This document shows, piece after piece, positions 43,229 to 50,289 of a stretch of DNA of 54,801 nt. The notes under the pieces are model-generated. The model was not told the DNA's origin. It made no database searches and saw nothing but the letters and a program-made list of their open reading frames with translations. How positions within the stretch are numbered: position 1 is the first letter of the stretch; each line of letters begins with the position of its first letter. A program made the translations under genes and the position numbers. Origin of the DNA: CAYUPI01 sp964446585 (lineage in GTDB: Bacteria; Verrucomicrobiota; Verrucomicrobiia; Limisphaerales; UBA8199); NCBI GenBank assembly GCA_964446585.1, contig CAYUPI010000039.1, forward strand, positions 1 through 54,801, read 5' to 3'.

Positions 43229-43813
43229 TCATAGGAGGAATCTTTGATATTTCATCAGCACCGCGCGGACTTCGAGCAAGAGATCAGACTGAAGAAAAGA
43301 CTCATATGTGCCACTGGATGGCCACGAGCGAATTAGTCCGGTCTTGTCGCGGTTGCGAAACCAGTAGGCGACTTGTTCGACGGCGGCTTGTTCGAGGCCG
43401 TCGGGGAGAGGCGTTTGGCCAGCGCCGGGGGTGGTGCCGGGGAGGACGTAGCCGGCGGTGAGCGTCACTCGGCAGGTGGAGAGGGGCGAGGGGCGAGGGG
43501 CGAGGGGCGAGAGGAGGGAGATGATGCAGGCGCGTCGGATGAGGTATTGGACGCCGGTTTGTTCGAGCCAGCCGTCGGTTTCGTTGGTTTTGAGTTCGAA
43601 TTTGGTGACGGATTCGATTGGGTAACAGGGCGGCAGGATTTCGGTGTCGGCGGGGTCGAACTCGTGAGTGAAGCCGACGGTGCGGGTCAGGCTGCGGTTG
43701 CATTCACCGTCGAAGCGGTCGGAGACGGCTTTGATGGCGTTGGTGAGGAGATCGTCATAATCGGTGACGGTGAGGGCAAGGCGGGCTTCGACGGTGGAGA
43801 GTTGGGTGAGCAT
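43229..43813 (-). CDS. Phage gp6-like head-tail connector protein
   Basis: 194 residues. MLTQLSTVEARLALTVTDYDDLLTNAIKAVSDRFDGECNR is the helical start of the HK97 gp6-like connector/adaptor domain. A beta insertion follows (ILPPCYPIESVTKFELKTNE), then a TAGYVLPGTTP loop and a C-terminal helix pair (GLEQAAVEQVAYWFRNRDK). It has no capsid, portal or tail neighbours, so it is a solitary phage-derived gene. An in-frame short-word repeat (43479-43520) adds residues with PLAPRPSPL. Fragments of two further copies lie on either side. Confidence 0.75.
   Translation of the reverse strand: MLTQLSTVEARLALTVTDYDDLLTNAIKAVSDRFDGECNRSLTRTVGFTHEFDPADTEILPPCYPIESVTKFELKTNETDGWLEQTGVQYLIRRACIISLLSPLAPRPSPLSTCRVTLTAGYVLPGTTPGAGQTPLPDGLEQAAVEQVAYWFRNRDKTGLIRSWPSSGTYESFLQSDLLLEVRAVLMKYQRFLL
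43479..43520. repeat. Short-word repeat GGGGCGA inside the gp6-like gene
   Basis: Four to five near-perfect copies of the 7-mer ggggcga in the coding sequence, translating in frame to SPLAPRPSPL between YLIRR and CRVTLTAG. Confidence 0.8.
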
Positions 43814-44010
43814 TGGAGCAATGGATTGGTGGATTAGTGGCGGGGAACGGCGGGACGGAAATTAACAGGAGGTAACGGAGAGAGCGGAGGGGGAGAGCAT
43901 GAGAGAAAGCTGAAAAACTGAATGGGAATTTTTTGCGGTGGGGAGTGAGGTAGTGGAGGGCGGAGATGAGGAAGAATTGGACCAAACTGAGGCGAGGCGA
44001 ACGGTCGTGT

Positions 44011-45189
44011 CTAGTCACGGCTTGCTTGTTTGGCGAAGTCTGAATCTTGTTCTTGTTCGAGATGGCTGGGCGCCAGCCACAGGACCAGCGCCGCCAGACC
44101 GACCGGCCAGAGCCATTCGAATGTGGTGACGTAATGGTTCAGCACGTCGGAGAAAAATACGCCACGCCCGCGCGGGACCCCTAAGTACAGTGACCAGAGT
44201 TGCAAACCCGTCCATGCAAGAAGGACAGCTGGAAGGAGTGCGAGCAACGGCCGTCGACGAACGAACGTTGCGTATGGAATGTCTTTTCCGCGCCGCGTCC
44301 GCTGAGCAAAAAGAAGCAGAGGGATTACAGGGCCTAATGCAACCAGCAATTGGGCGCTGACGATCAGACCCGGGTTGTAAAGCCTGTTGATGAGCAGCCT
44401 ATTGATGAGCAGCGCTCTCAGGCCCAGGCCGCTCGCTGGCTGCCAGAGACCAAGCATCAATGCGCCAACAGCCATCCAGCACACTCGCTCACGCCACACT
44501 GCTACCGGGCGTCCCCATCCGGAATCGCAGCCTTGCACCTTCGGCATCGGAGACCGATCGAACAGAAAAAGTGCAATCGACAATAAGGCCATGGGCCACG
44601 CAAGAGCAGCCAGGAGCGAGGGGGGGTATAACGGCTCGATGGCCAATGCCATTATAAGGATCGCGACCACAAGCAAAGCCAGGCCCGTCAGTGCGAGTCG
44701 CCGGCGGCTTTGGAGAAAATAATCGAGACGTACTGTTAGTTTGTGAAGCCTCCCAGAGGCCAGGAGGGCGGCGATGGCCAGCACGGGCAGGTTTGTTCCA
44801 ACCGGTACAGCAGCGCCGATTGAAAGATCAAATGGCAACAAAACCCCGAACGTTTGAAGGAACCACGTGATCGCGGAGTAACTGATAAACTGCCAAATCG
44901 AGAAAGCGAAGCCAGCCGCGACCATCCATAACAACCGATCATGCCAGACAACCCAGGGATTTTCGCGGGCAAACTCTCGAGCCAAATCGGCGGGTGAGCC
45001 CACCTGGCGCAGCGCTTCCTGAAATGCTTCATCGTCTTTCAAGCCCTGCTTCTGCAGATCGGCAACGCGCTCGCACAGATCGCTTTCCAGCTCCCGCGCA
45101 GCCTCGAGAGAAATGCAGGACCTACTGGCACAATCCTCACGCCAGGCGCGAAGAGCCTTTTCTAGATCGAAACGATTTTGATTTTCCAT
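44011..45189 (-). CDS. Polytopic membrane protein with N-terminal HAAS-like domain
   Basis: 392 residues from ATG 45189; the frame is open further upstream but that part overlaps the PadR gene. The first 90 residues are soluble and helical (LEKALRAWREDCASR, ELESDLCERVADLQKQGLKDDEAFQEALRQVGSPADLAREF), matching the HAAS-type domain found beside PadR regulators. About eight to nine hydrophobic segments follow. Start lies 28 bp inside the PadR gene, so the two are translationally coupled; the pair resembles PadR-controlled permease/sensor units. Substrate unknown. The stretch 43814-44010 upstream of the gp6-like gene contains nothing I can support. Confidence 0.75.
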   Translation of the reverse strand: MENQNRFDLEKALRAWREDCASRSCISLEAARELESDLCERVADLQKQGLKDDEAFQEALRQVGSPADLAREFARENPWVVWHDRLLWMVAAGFAFSIWQFISYSAITWFLQTFGVLLPFDLSIGAAVPVGTNLPVLAIAALLASGRLHKLTVRLDYFLQSRRRLALTGLALLVVAILIMALAIEPLYPPSLLAALAWPMALLSIALFLFDRSPMPKVQGCDSGWGRPVAVWRERVCWMAVGALMLGLWQPASGLGLRALLINRLLINRLYNPGLIVSAQLLVALGPVIPLLLFAQRTRRGKDIPYATFVRRRPLLALLPAVLLAWTGLQLWSLYLGVPRGRGVFFSDVLNHYVTTFEWLWPVGLAALVLWLAPSHLEQEQDSDFAKQASRD

Positions 45190-45500
45190 AATTTGCACAA
45201 GGCGTTGTGAACGGAGAGCCATTGTTGCCGTTCCGCCTTCAGAGAGCGACGCCCGTTCGAACTGAGCCGGTAATACTTGCGCTCTCGCCCAGTGTCCGAT
45301 TGCTTCCATTCGGAGAGCACCAAGCCCTCGCGCTCGAGTCGATGGAGCACCGGATACAGCATGCCGTCGCTCCACTCCAGGCTGCCCTGAGAGAACTCGC
45401 GGACTTTCCGGGTTAGTTCATAACCGTAGCTTTCGCCCCTGGCGAGAAGCGACAGGATCAAAGGCCTGGCAGAAGCGGCGACAAGGTCTTTACTAATCAT
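45162..45500 (-). CDS. PadR-family transcriptional regulator
   Basis: 112 residues from ATG 45500 (MISKDLVAASARPLILSLLA); an ATG five codons upstream lies inside the -10/spacer region and is unlikely. Winged helix: SLLARGESYGYELTRKVREFSQGSLEWSDGMLYPVLHRLEREGLV with the beta wing RKYYRLSSNGRRSLK. Regulators of this kind usually repress themselves and a linked membrane protein; here the linked gene is the HAAS-domain membrane protein. Confidence 0.92.
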   Translation of the reverse strand: MISKDLVAASARPLILSLLARGESYGYELTRKVREFSQGSLEWSDGMLYPVLHRLEREGLVLSEWKQSDTGRERKYYRLSSNGRRSLKAERQQWLSVHNALCKLWKIKIVSI

Positions 45501-45503
45501 AGA

Positions 45504-45535
45504 AGCACTATACATAGAAGTGCTATATATGTCAA
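45504..45535 (-). promoter_or_regulatory. Consensus promoter with inverted repeat, probably leaderless, for padR
   Basis: On the minus strand TTGACA (45535-45530), 17-bp spacer, TATAGT (45512-45507). The expected transcription start coincides with the ATG at 45500, six bases past the -10 box, so the message would be leaderless. The inverted repeat AGCACT-N9-AGTGCT (45504-45524) overlaps -10 and spacer, as expected for an autoregulatory PadR operator. Confidence 0.7.
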
Positions 45536-45552
45536 CGGGCGGTTGTTTTCAG

Positions 45553-45705
45553 TATTGGGGTGAAGCCGACGGTGCGGGGCAACCTGCGGTTGCATTCACG
45601 GTCGAAGCGGGCGGAGACGGCTTTGATGGCGCTGGTGAGGAGGGCGTCGTAGTCGGTGACGGTTATTCCTAAACGGGTTTTAACTGTGCTGAGCTGGGTT
45701 AGCAT
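45553..45705 (-). pseudogene. N-terminal fragment of a phage gp6-like connector
   Basis: MLTQLSTVKTRLGITVTDYDALLTSAIKAVSARFDRECNRRLPRTVGFT, the same start as the intact gene at 43229-43813, after which homology stops and the frame ends at 45532 in unrelated residues. A further sliver (LSTLKTRL) is readable around 45790-45815. The break falls next to the padR promoter region. Confidence 0.75.
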
Positions 45706-45710
45706 ATTTT

Positions 45711-45750
45711 CGAAAAGCTGAAAAACTGAAAGGCTGAAATGCTGAAAGGG
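45711..45750. repeat. Short-word repeat CTGAAA type
   Basis: aagctgaaaaactgaaaggctgaaatgctgaaagg: four to five variants of the word ctgaaan, immediately upstream of the N-terminal gp6-like fragment. A shorter run occurs at about 43909-43920. Confidence 0.7.
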
Positions 45751-45876
45751 GGCCAATCCGCCTTCGTCAGACTTCGGCGGGACGAAGACGGGTTTTGAGG
45801 GTGCTGAGGCGCGCTGTATTCCGCGAACTGGTTCCGGCTGCTGCTATTTGTTTGACTGGCTGACTGACCAATTTGG

Positions 45877-46749
45877 TCATTTGGTTTTCAAACCGGCGAC
45901 AATTTGCATCGCCGCATCTTCACTGACACCGGAGATCTTGTCCATGCGGTCCTTAAGCAAGCCCTCCTTCCAATGGCTAAGGTCGGGGGACGCTGGTGGC
46001 GTCGAGCGAAAGAGCGTCTTATCGGGCTCCGCCCTGAATTTGCCAATGGCGGTGCGCGCCTTCTGGCGTGGGTGCGACTCCCAGAAGTCCGCCACTTTCC
46101 TGGCGCCTGCCTCGGTGTAGAGCCACGTGACATCGAATTTGTTCATGTCCCGCTGCCACTGAGTCACGCTTTCCGGGACGACGTCCTCAGGCAGAATGCG
46201 GCGTACGGGGAGGGGCGGCGGCAGGCGCTTGAGCTCGATCTCTGCCAGGCAGACACTGCCCCGCTTGAGTCTGAGCGTGTAGTCGCCGGCGTTGGTTCGC
46301 TCCGTGTCCAAGTTGCAGAAGAAGCATCCGTCTGCTCCGAAGGTCCAGCTGCCTCCAAGGCCGACCGGGGCGCCCGAGCAGTCCGCGAGTTCCGCGTGCA
46401 TTACGTCAGGATTAGGAGCTGCTTCGCAAGGGTAGTGCAGGATGAAAACGCATCCGTTGCTACCGGAGAGAGATCTGGCATCGCCTGAGAGCTCGCGCGC
46501 AGGTTTAACGTTTAGATGGCATCGATCCCGGAGAAAGCCTCTTACGCGACCTTCAAGTGGATTTCCGAGGTAGAACCTATCTTCGCTACTCCTCAAAACG
46601 CTGACCGAGAGCACATGAAAATTAGAATCAAGCACCCTCACCCGCAGGGAAGGGCGGCAGAACCAAACGGCGGCCGCGACTGCCACGCACAGACAGCACA
46701 CGCCAAGGAGAAGCGTTCTCAGGAAGGGGGTTTTGTGGTGTGCGGTCAT
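45877..46749 (-). CDS. Membrane-anchored protein of unknown function
   Basis: 290 residues, no recognised family. N-terminal membrane anchor or signal (TLLLGVCCLCVAVAAAVWF, about 13-31), then a beta-rich extracytoplasmic part with several Cys (GCVFILHYPCE, ADGCFFCNLDTERTNAGDYTLRLKRG). The C-terminal third is helical (MNKFDVTWLYTEAGARKVADFWESHP ending DAAMQIVAGLKTK). Coding quality (codon use, no repeats) suggests a real gene. It lies between phage fragments and the small membrane protein, on the same strand. Confidence 0.6.
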   Translation of the reverse strand: MTAHHKTPFLRTLLLGVCCLCVAVAAAVWFCRPSLRVRVLDSNFHVLSVSVLRSSEDRFYLGNPLEGRVRGFLRDRCHLNVKPARELSGDARSLSGSNGCVFILHYPCEAAPNPDVMHAELADCSGAPVGLGGSWTFGADGCFFCNLDTERTNAGDYTLRLKRGSVCLAEIELKRLPPPLPVRRILPEDVVPESVTQWQRDMNKFDVTWLYTEAGARKVADFWESHPRQKARTAIGKFRAEPDKTLFRSTPPASPDLSHWKEGLLKDRMDKISGVSEDAAMQIVAGLKTK

Positions 46750-46820
46750 GCCGAAGAGAAGCAGGAATGAGGGATGTTGGTAAGAGAGAACTGAGTTAAC
46801 GGAGGGGGGAATGCCAGGGG

Positions 46821-46964
46821 CTAGTGTTTGGTAGACTCGGTGTGATAAACCGATGGGGCGAGCGAGTGTACGAGGCGGACGGTGCGGGGCCAGATGAATG
46901 CGAGCAGGGCGACGGCACAGGCGAGTTCAATTAGGTAGAGGTTGCGTTTTGATATCTTGTTCAT
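46821..46964 (-). CDS. Small membrane protein (47 residues)
   Basis: ATG 46964 to TAG 46821. Basic N terminus (MNKISKRNLYL), one hydrophobic helix (IELACAVALLAFIWP), then a short C-terminal tail (RTVRLVHSLAPSVYHTESTK). No family recognised. The positive-inside pattern and lack of repeats favour a true small protein. Confidence 0.4.
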   Translation of the reverse strand: MNKISKRNLYLIELACAVALLAFIWPRTVRLVHSLAPSVYHTESTKH

Positions 46965-47092
46965 GCGGACTCGGATGGGGCGCTGGGTGGTGTCTTTGGT
47001 TAACGACCACGATCAGAGACCCGGCGCCGATGGATGTCAATTGTCAACCGGAGCGTCATCGCCTGGTTCTCTGCATTCGTTTTGTTGTTCAC

Positions 47093-47938
47093 TCATTTTG
47101 TTTCCTGCACTGAAAGCCTCTCGCCCCGTGCCCATTCGCCGAGAAGGATCTCATACTTTGGCGGCAAGGCGTGGCCAGCCCCGCGCATGACCACGGAAGT
47201 AAGATCGAGATGAAACTCTCCCGCCGCGCTTTCAAGAGCATGCGCAAGGTATTCATTGGCTTCGCGCACACCGGGATGCTCATCCTCCGGTGCGTCGCCT
47301 CGCAAGACCAGAAAGCGACGACGCTTCATTGCCGGCTTTTGAAGGATGTTGGCGTTGAGTGGACCAAAGCCACCCTCGATCAGGAAAAACGATTCGAAAT
47401 GCTGAAGGATGAATTCATCCTGCCCGGCCAGAAGCACGGCCGTAGTGTTCGCTCCGTTGGAAAATCCGCCGAGAGTGCTGCGTTTGGACGTGATGTTCGG
47501 GACAGCATCGAGCAGCTTTTGCAACATAGTGCGATAGGCCCCGCTCACCGTCGCAAAGTCTTCTGGCGAGATGGCCAGACCACGGAAAGCCTCATTCGTG
47601 CTGTAGCTGCGCTTGAACTGCGGCAGGTTTACACAGACAAAGTGGCGCGCCCCCACCAACCCACGGGCGCTCGGCTGCGCATCGCCGCGGCCGCCTCCGC
47701 CACCGGTCAGGAATATAAAGAGTGGAAACTCGCCATCACGCGAGTAGTTCTCGGGCAACTGCGCTGTAAGGCGGGCCGGTCGCTTCTCGCCGCTGGACAT
47801 CGTCATGAGGGTGTCCGGCAGATTTGGGAAGTCGAAGCTCAGCACGGCATTGGCTTCGAGCTTTGCGTCTCCGGCATGGGCAAAGGAGACGAACGCAAAG
47901 AGCAGTCCGAGACTAGATGAGCGAAATAGGTTATTCAT
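47093..47938 (-). CDS. Secreted alpha/beta-hydrolase-like protein
   Basis: 281 residues from ATG 47938, chosen because MNNLFRSSSLGLLFAFVSFA forms the signal peptide (an upstream in-frame start gives 33 improbable residues). Nucleophile elbow GGFSNGANTTAVLL (Ser160), an oxyanion-type glycine run (FLTGGGGGRGDA), and a C-terminal VVMRGAGHALPPKY with the expected His. Fits exported esterase/feruloyl-esterase-like hydrolases. Starts 109 bp downstream of the Pycsar cyclase stop, on the same strand; the link may be only positional. Confidence 0.7.
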   Translation of the reverse strand: MNNLFRSSSLGLLFAFVSFAHAGDAKLEANAVLSFDFPNLPDTLMTMSSGEKRPARLTAQLPENYSRDGEFPLFIFLTGGGGGRGDAQPSARGLVGARHFVCVNLPQFKRSYSTNEAFRGLAISPEDFATVSGAYRTMLQKLLDAVPNITSKRSTLGGFSNGANTTAVLLAGQDEFILQHFESFFLIEGGFGPLNANILQKPAMKRRRFLVLRGDAPEDEHPGVREANEYLAHALESAAGEFHLDLTSVVMRGAGHALPPKYEILLGEWARGERLSVQETK

Positions 47939-48047
47939 GATGAGAACCTGGAGCCGCCCAACGCACAGCGCAGCCGCTCCGGGCCAACGGCGTCCGAATG
48001 CAACCGAGACGGTCTCCCGGCGTTGGCTGCCGCGCAAGGTTCGGCCT
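47939..48047. other. Structured spacer between pycC-like gene and hydrolase
   Basis: GC-rich spacer with partly complementary boxes: on the minus strand GCCAACGC near the cyclase stop pairs with GCGTTGGG close to the hydrolase start, and GCGGCAGCC pairs with GGCTGCGC. It ends with GTTGGGC, which fits the integron R-box pattern GTTRRRY. The inner L boxes of a true attC are not convincing. Confidence 0.3.
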
Positions 48048-48743
48048 TCATAGTTTCCAGCTCCAGTTGGACTTGTAGATCGTAAGGTTGTGGGCCTGCC
48101 AGTGGCTTTTCTCCCACATCAGTCGTCTTGGGTTCCCGCCATACTTCGTATCATCTGATAGCACACCAAAAACGGGCTCAGTGATGAACGCTGAATAGCC
48201 GAGCTCCGATATCCCTGAGAGTTTCGCTGCGTAATTTGCAGCGCGACCGACCCAAACAAGATCGTTGGAGTTTCGAATCCCCGTTCGGGCCACGAACAGG
48301 GCACTTGTATCTATCCCAACAGAATGCTGAAGCTGGAAAGCCGAGCTCGGGTACGCAAGTTTCAGTGCTGAGTTCACCTCGGTCACAACCCGGTTAAGTT
48401 GAAGTGCAGACTTTGCTGCTGCTGAGTTCTTGCGGTCTCCGATGAAGACCGCCATGACACGGTCTCCATCGAAAGCCGTAATCACACCAGTGTTGTTCCG
48501 GATGACGTGACATGCCGCTACCAAATAGGTTTTGTACACTTCCGCAGCAAACCAATCCTTGTAGCCGTTGACGAGGCCAGTTGAATCCGCCATGTCTGCA
48601 TAAAGCACCGTACCATCCAGTTGCACCGCGTCATTGCCGAGTCTCACATCCTCGGGTTCCGGTACCTTTGTGCCCATACGCGTCTGCCACTTCGTTGCGA
48701 AGATGGATTTGATCTCTGTGATTATCTCCTGTGCAGTCTTCAT
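48048..48743 (-). CDS. pycC: Pycsar-type nucleotide cyclase (PycC-like)
   Basis: 231 residues, one class III nucleotidyl cyclase domain with no other domain. First metal Asp in VLYADMADSTGL (D50), second in VITAFDGDRVMAVF (D94); the adenine-specifying Lys expected three residues before the GD pair is absent. WVGRAANYAAKLSG carries the conserved Asn (N170) but has Lys where classical cyclases have the transition-state Arg. This set matches pyrimidine cyclases that make cCMP or cUMP in the Pycsar antiphage system. Which of the two is made cannot be told from sequence by eye. Starts 15 bp after the effector gene, with GGAG upstream of the ATG. Confidence 0.85.
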   Translation of the reverse strand: MKTAQEIITEIKSIFATKWQTRMGTKVPEPEDVRLGNDAVQLDGTVLYADMADSTGLVNGYKDWFAAEVYKTYLVAACHVIRNNTGVITAFDGDRVMAVFIGDRKNSAAAKSALQLNRVVTEVNSALKLAYPSSAFQLQHSVGIDTSALFVARTGIRNSNDLVWVGRAANYAAKLSGISELGYSAFITEPVFGVLSDDTKYGGNPRRLMWEKSHWQAHNLTIYKSNWSWKL

Positions 48744-48758
48744 TATTGTGGTGCTCCG

Positions 48759-49691
48759 TTATCTCGATCCGAGTTGCTTAATCCTCCGCCACAGGAGCTG
48801 CGCCACCGGGCGGAGTCGCCGGCCTCTGGAAATTGGGCCTCCGCGCGCGTATGGCGAATGAGTCACGCCAAGGAGGTCAGTTGGCAACTTTAGATCAGCG
48901 CCCCTCGGAATGGCGATAAAGGTTCGTTCCCGGCCGATGGCGCCCATGAACAGACCGAGCTCGAAGACGACATTGTCTCGGGGTGCCGACTTTCTCCGCC
49001 CTTTGCTCGAAGTCATGTCGTCAGGTGTAAGAAACAGGACGGCAAAGTCGCAGTCCTGCGACGCATGAACAAGGTCTTCAATCGTCGTCTGGGACAGTTG
49101 GAAAACGCCTTGCGTCCATAGTCGGCACGTCAAATCGTGTCGAGCAAGGCAACGGCTAATGTGAGTGGCCTCGGCGATGGCTTTACTGGAGGACCCGATG
49201 AACACCGTTGGAACCACATTCGGCTCGCGGATGAATTTCGTGCGTTCGCGCAAGCGTGAGCCGATTTCCACGGCCAAACGCCGCCACAATCCGGGATACC
49301 TGGCGGCGATTCGGGTTATTGTGGTTTCCGGGAGTTTCAGAGTAACGGTGCGTTCTCTCGCCACCAGCGTGGCACTTCTCCTGGCTGTCGGATCAAGAAG
49401 CGCCATCTCCCCTACATGAGCTCCGCTGCTTCGGACCGCGATCTCGCGTTTGTTAATGACCACACTCACTGAGCCGCTGACGATCATGTACATGTCGTTG
49501 TCAGCGTCTCCCTGGGTGACGATGGCCCTGCCTGATCGATACTCATGCAACGTGCCCGCCGCGATAAGCCGGCGCGCCAATGCTGCGTCCCCGGCGACAG
49601 ACTGTTGAGCGCACACGGCTGTCAACAGGTTGGCCCTCCCTGCCGAGCCAGCGAAGCGCGGTACTATGCTGGGGCTACTCTTTGCCGGCAT
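48759..49691 (-). CDS. pycTIR: Pycsar effector: cyclic-nucleotide-binding domain + TIR-like domain (PycTIR)
   Basis: 310 residues from ATG 49691, selected for the strong AGAAGGA site just upstream; an in-frame ATG at 49736 overlaps the preceding stop but lacks a ribosome site. Residues 30-155 form a cyclic nucleotide-binding domain: TQGDADNDMYMIVSGSVSVV and the phosphate cassette GEMALLDPTARRSATL (G94, E95, R105). Residues 162-285 are a TIR-like domain of the CAP12/PF10137 kind: VFIGSSSKAIAEA, VWTQGVF-type RLWTQGVFQLS, DFAVLFLTPDD, and PRDNVVFELGLFMG with catalytic Glu at 244. Known PycTIR proteins destroy NAD when cCMP or cUMP binds, causing abortive infection. Confidence 0.88.
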   Translation of the reverse strand: MPAKSSPSIVPRFAGSAGRANLLTAVCAQQSVAGDAALARRLIAAGTLHEYRSGRAIVTQGDADNDMYMIVSGSVSVVINKREIAVRSSGAHVGEMALLDPTARRSATLVARERTVTLKLPETTITRIAARYPGLWRRLAVEIGSRLRERTKFIREPNVVPTVFIGSSSKAIAEATHISRCLARHDLTCRLWTQGVFQLSQTTIEDLVHASQDCDFAVLFLTPDDMTSSKGRRKSAPRDNVVFELGLFMGAIGRERTFIAIPRGADLKLPTDLLGVTHSPYARGGPISRGRRLRPVAQLLWRRIKQLGSR

Positions 49692-49732
49692 TGTTTCCTT
49701 CTCTTGGCCAAACGCTCGACATGCCGGCAGAC

Positions 49733-50242
49733 TCAAGCGCAGCTTGAGGCTGTCCGCTCGATGGAGGTGCTAGCCGCCGGCCGCCCCCAAGCAACGGCCT
49801 CCGTGGCTTTGAGCCCTTGTTCACCAAAGTATTTGGCGAACTCCCGACGCGGGATGGCATGGCCGCCCTCAAATCTGGCCGGAATGCACCTGTACCCTCC
49901 GGAAATCGGCTTCTTGAGTTCCGAGTAGGGCATGTATGCGATGTGCTCAGGAGCAACACCACGCTCGGTAGCCGCGAAGTACGCCAGGACCAAGACCATT
50001 TCTGAATGAACAGCGGTTAGCGAGCCTTTGTACCCGTAACTTGACTTATCGCCCTTCTCCTGCGTTGGATACAGGCCCTTCACCTGAACAGGACGAAGAA
50101 TGATGCTGCCTCCGACTTCCTTTGTGATGACGAAGTCGAAGCCGACATCACGCTTAGGGAAATAGACGGACCATCCAGCGTCACCAAAGACGCCGGCGCA
50201 GTACAGCTCAGCGAAGTAATCTCGTGTTTCGGGGCTGGGCAT
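49733..50242 (-). CDS. PD-(D/E)XK-like protein encoded upstream of the Pycsar genes
   Basis: 169 residues. Core motif: DVGFDFVITK (D36) followed 17 residues later by LRPVQVKG (Q53-V-K55), with an earlier acidic residue in YFAELYCAGVFGDAGW (E12). This D...QxK arrangement is the minimal PD-(D/E)XK nuclease signature seen in DUF4365-like proteins. The last 20 residues are Ser/Ala-rich. The stop lies 41 bp before the effector start, and no terminator lies between, so co-transcription with both Pycsar genes is likely. A nuclease activity is inferred only. Confidence 0.7.
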   Translation of the reverse strand: MPSPETRDYFAELYCAGVFGDAGWSVYFPKRDVGFDFVITKEVGGSIILRPVQVKGLYPTQEKGDKSSYGYKGSLTAVHSEMVLVLAYFAATERGVAPEHIAYMPYSELKKPISGGYRCIPARFEGGHAIPRREFAKYFGEQGLKATEAVAWGRPAASTSIERTASSCA

Positions 50243-50266
50243 AGCTTGAGGCGGCTAACGAACCAA

Positions 50267-50289
50267 CTCACTCGCGCCCCGCGAGTGAG
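50267..50289. repeat. Perfect 9-bp hairpin upstream of the defence operon
   Basis: CTCACTCGC (50267-50275), loop gcccc, GCGAGTGAG (50281-50289). Located 25 bases before the start codon of the QxK gene. Could be an operator, the edge of an inserted cassette, or a transcription-blocking stem. GTTAGCC follows on the minus strand at 50252-50258. Confidence 0.55.

Noticed and set aside
44011..45189. Reading the HAAS-domain membrane gene from its furthest upstream ATG (45375)
   Set aside because: The extra 62 residues are an out-of-frame reading of the PadR gene; the 45189 start gives the normal domain start.
49692..49736. Upstream start of the Pycsar effector
   Set aside because: It forms an ATGA overlap but has no ribosome site, whereas AGAAGGA precedes the ATG at 49691.
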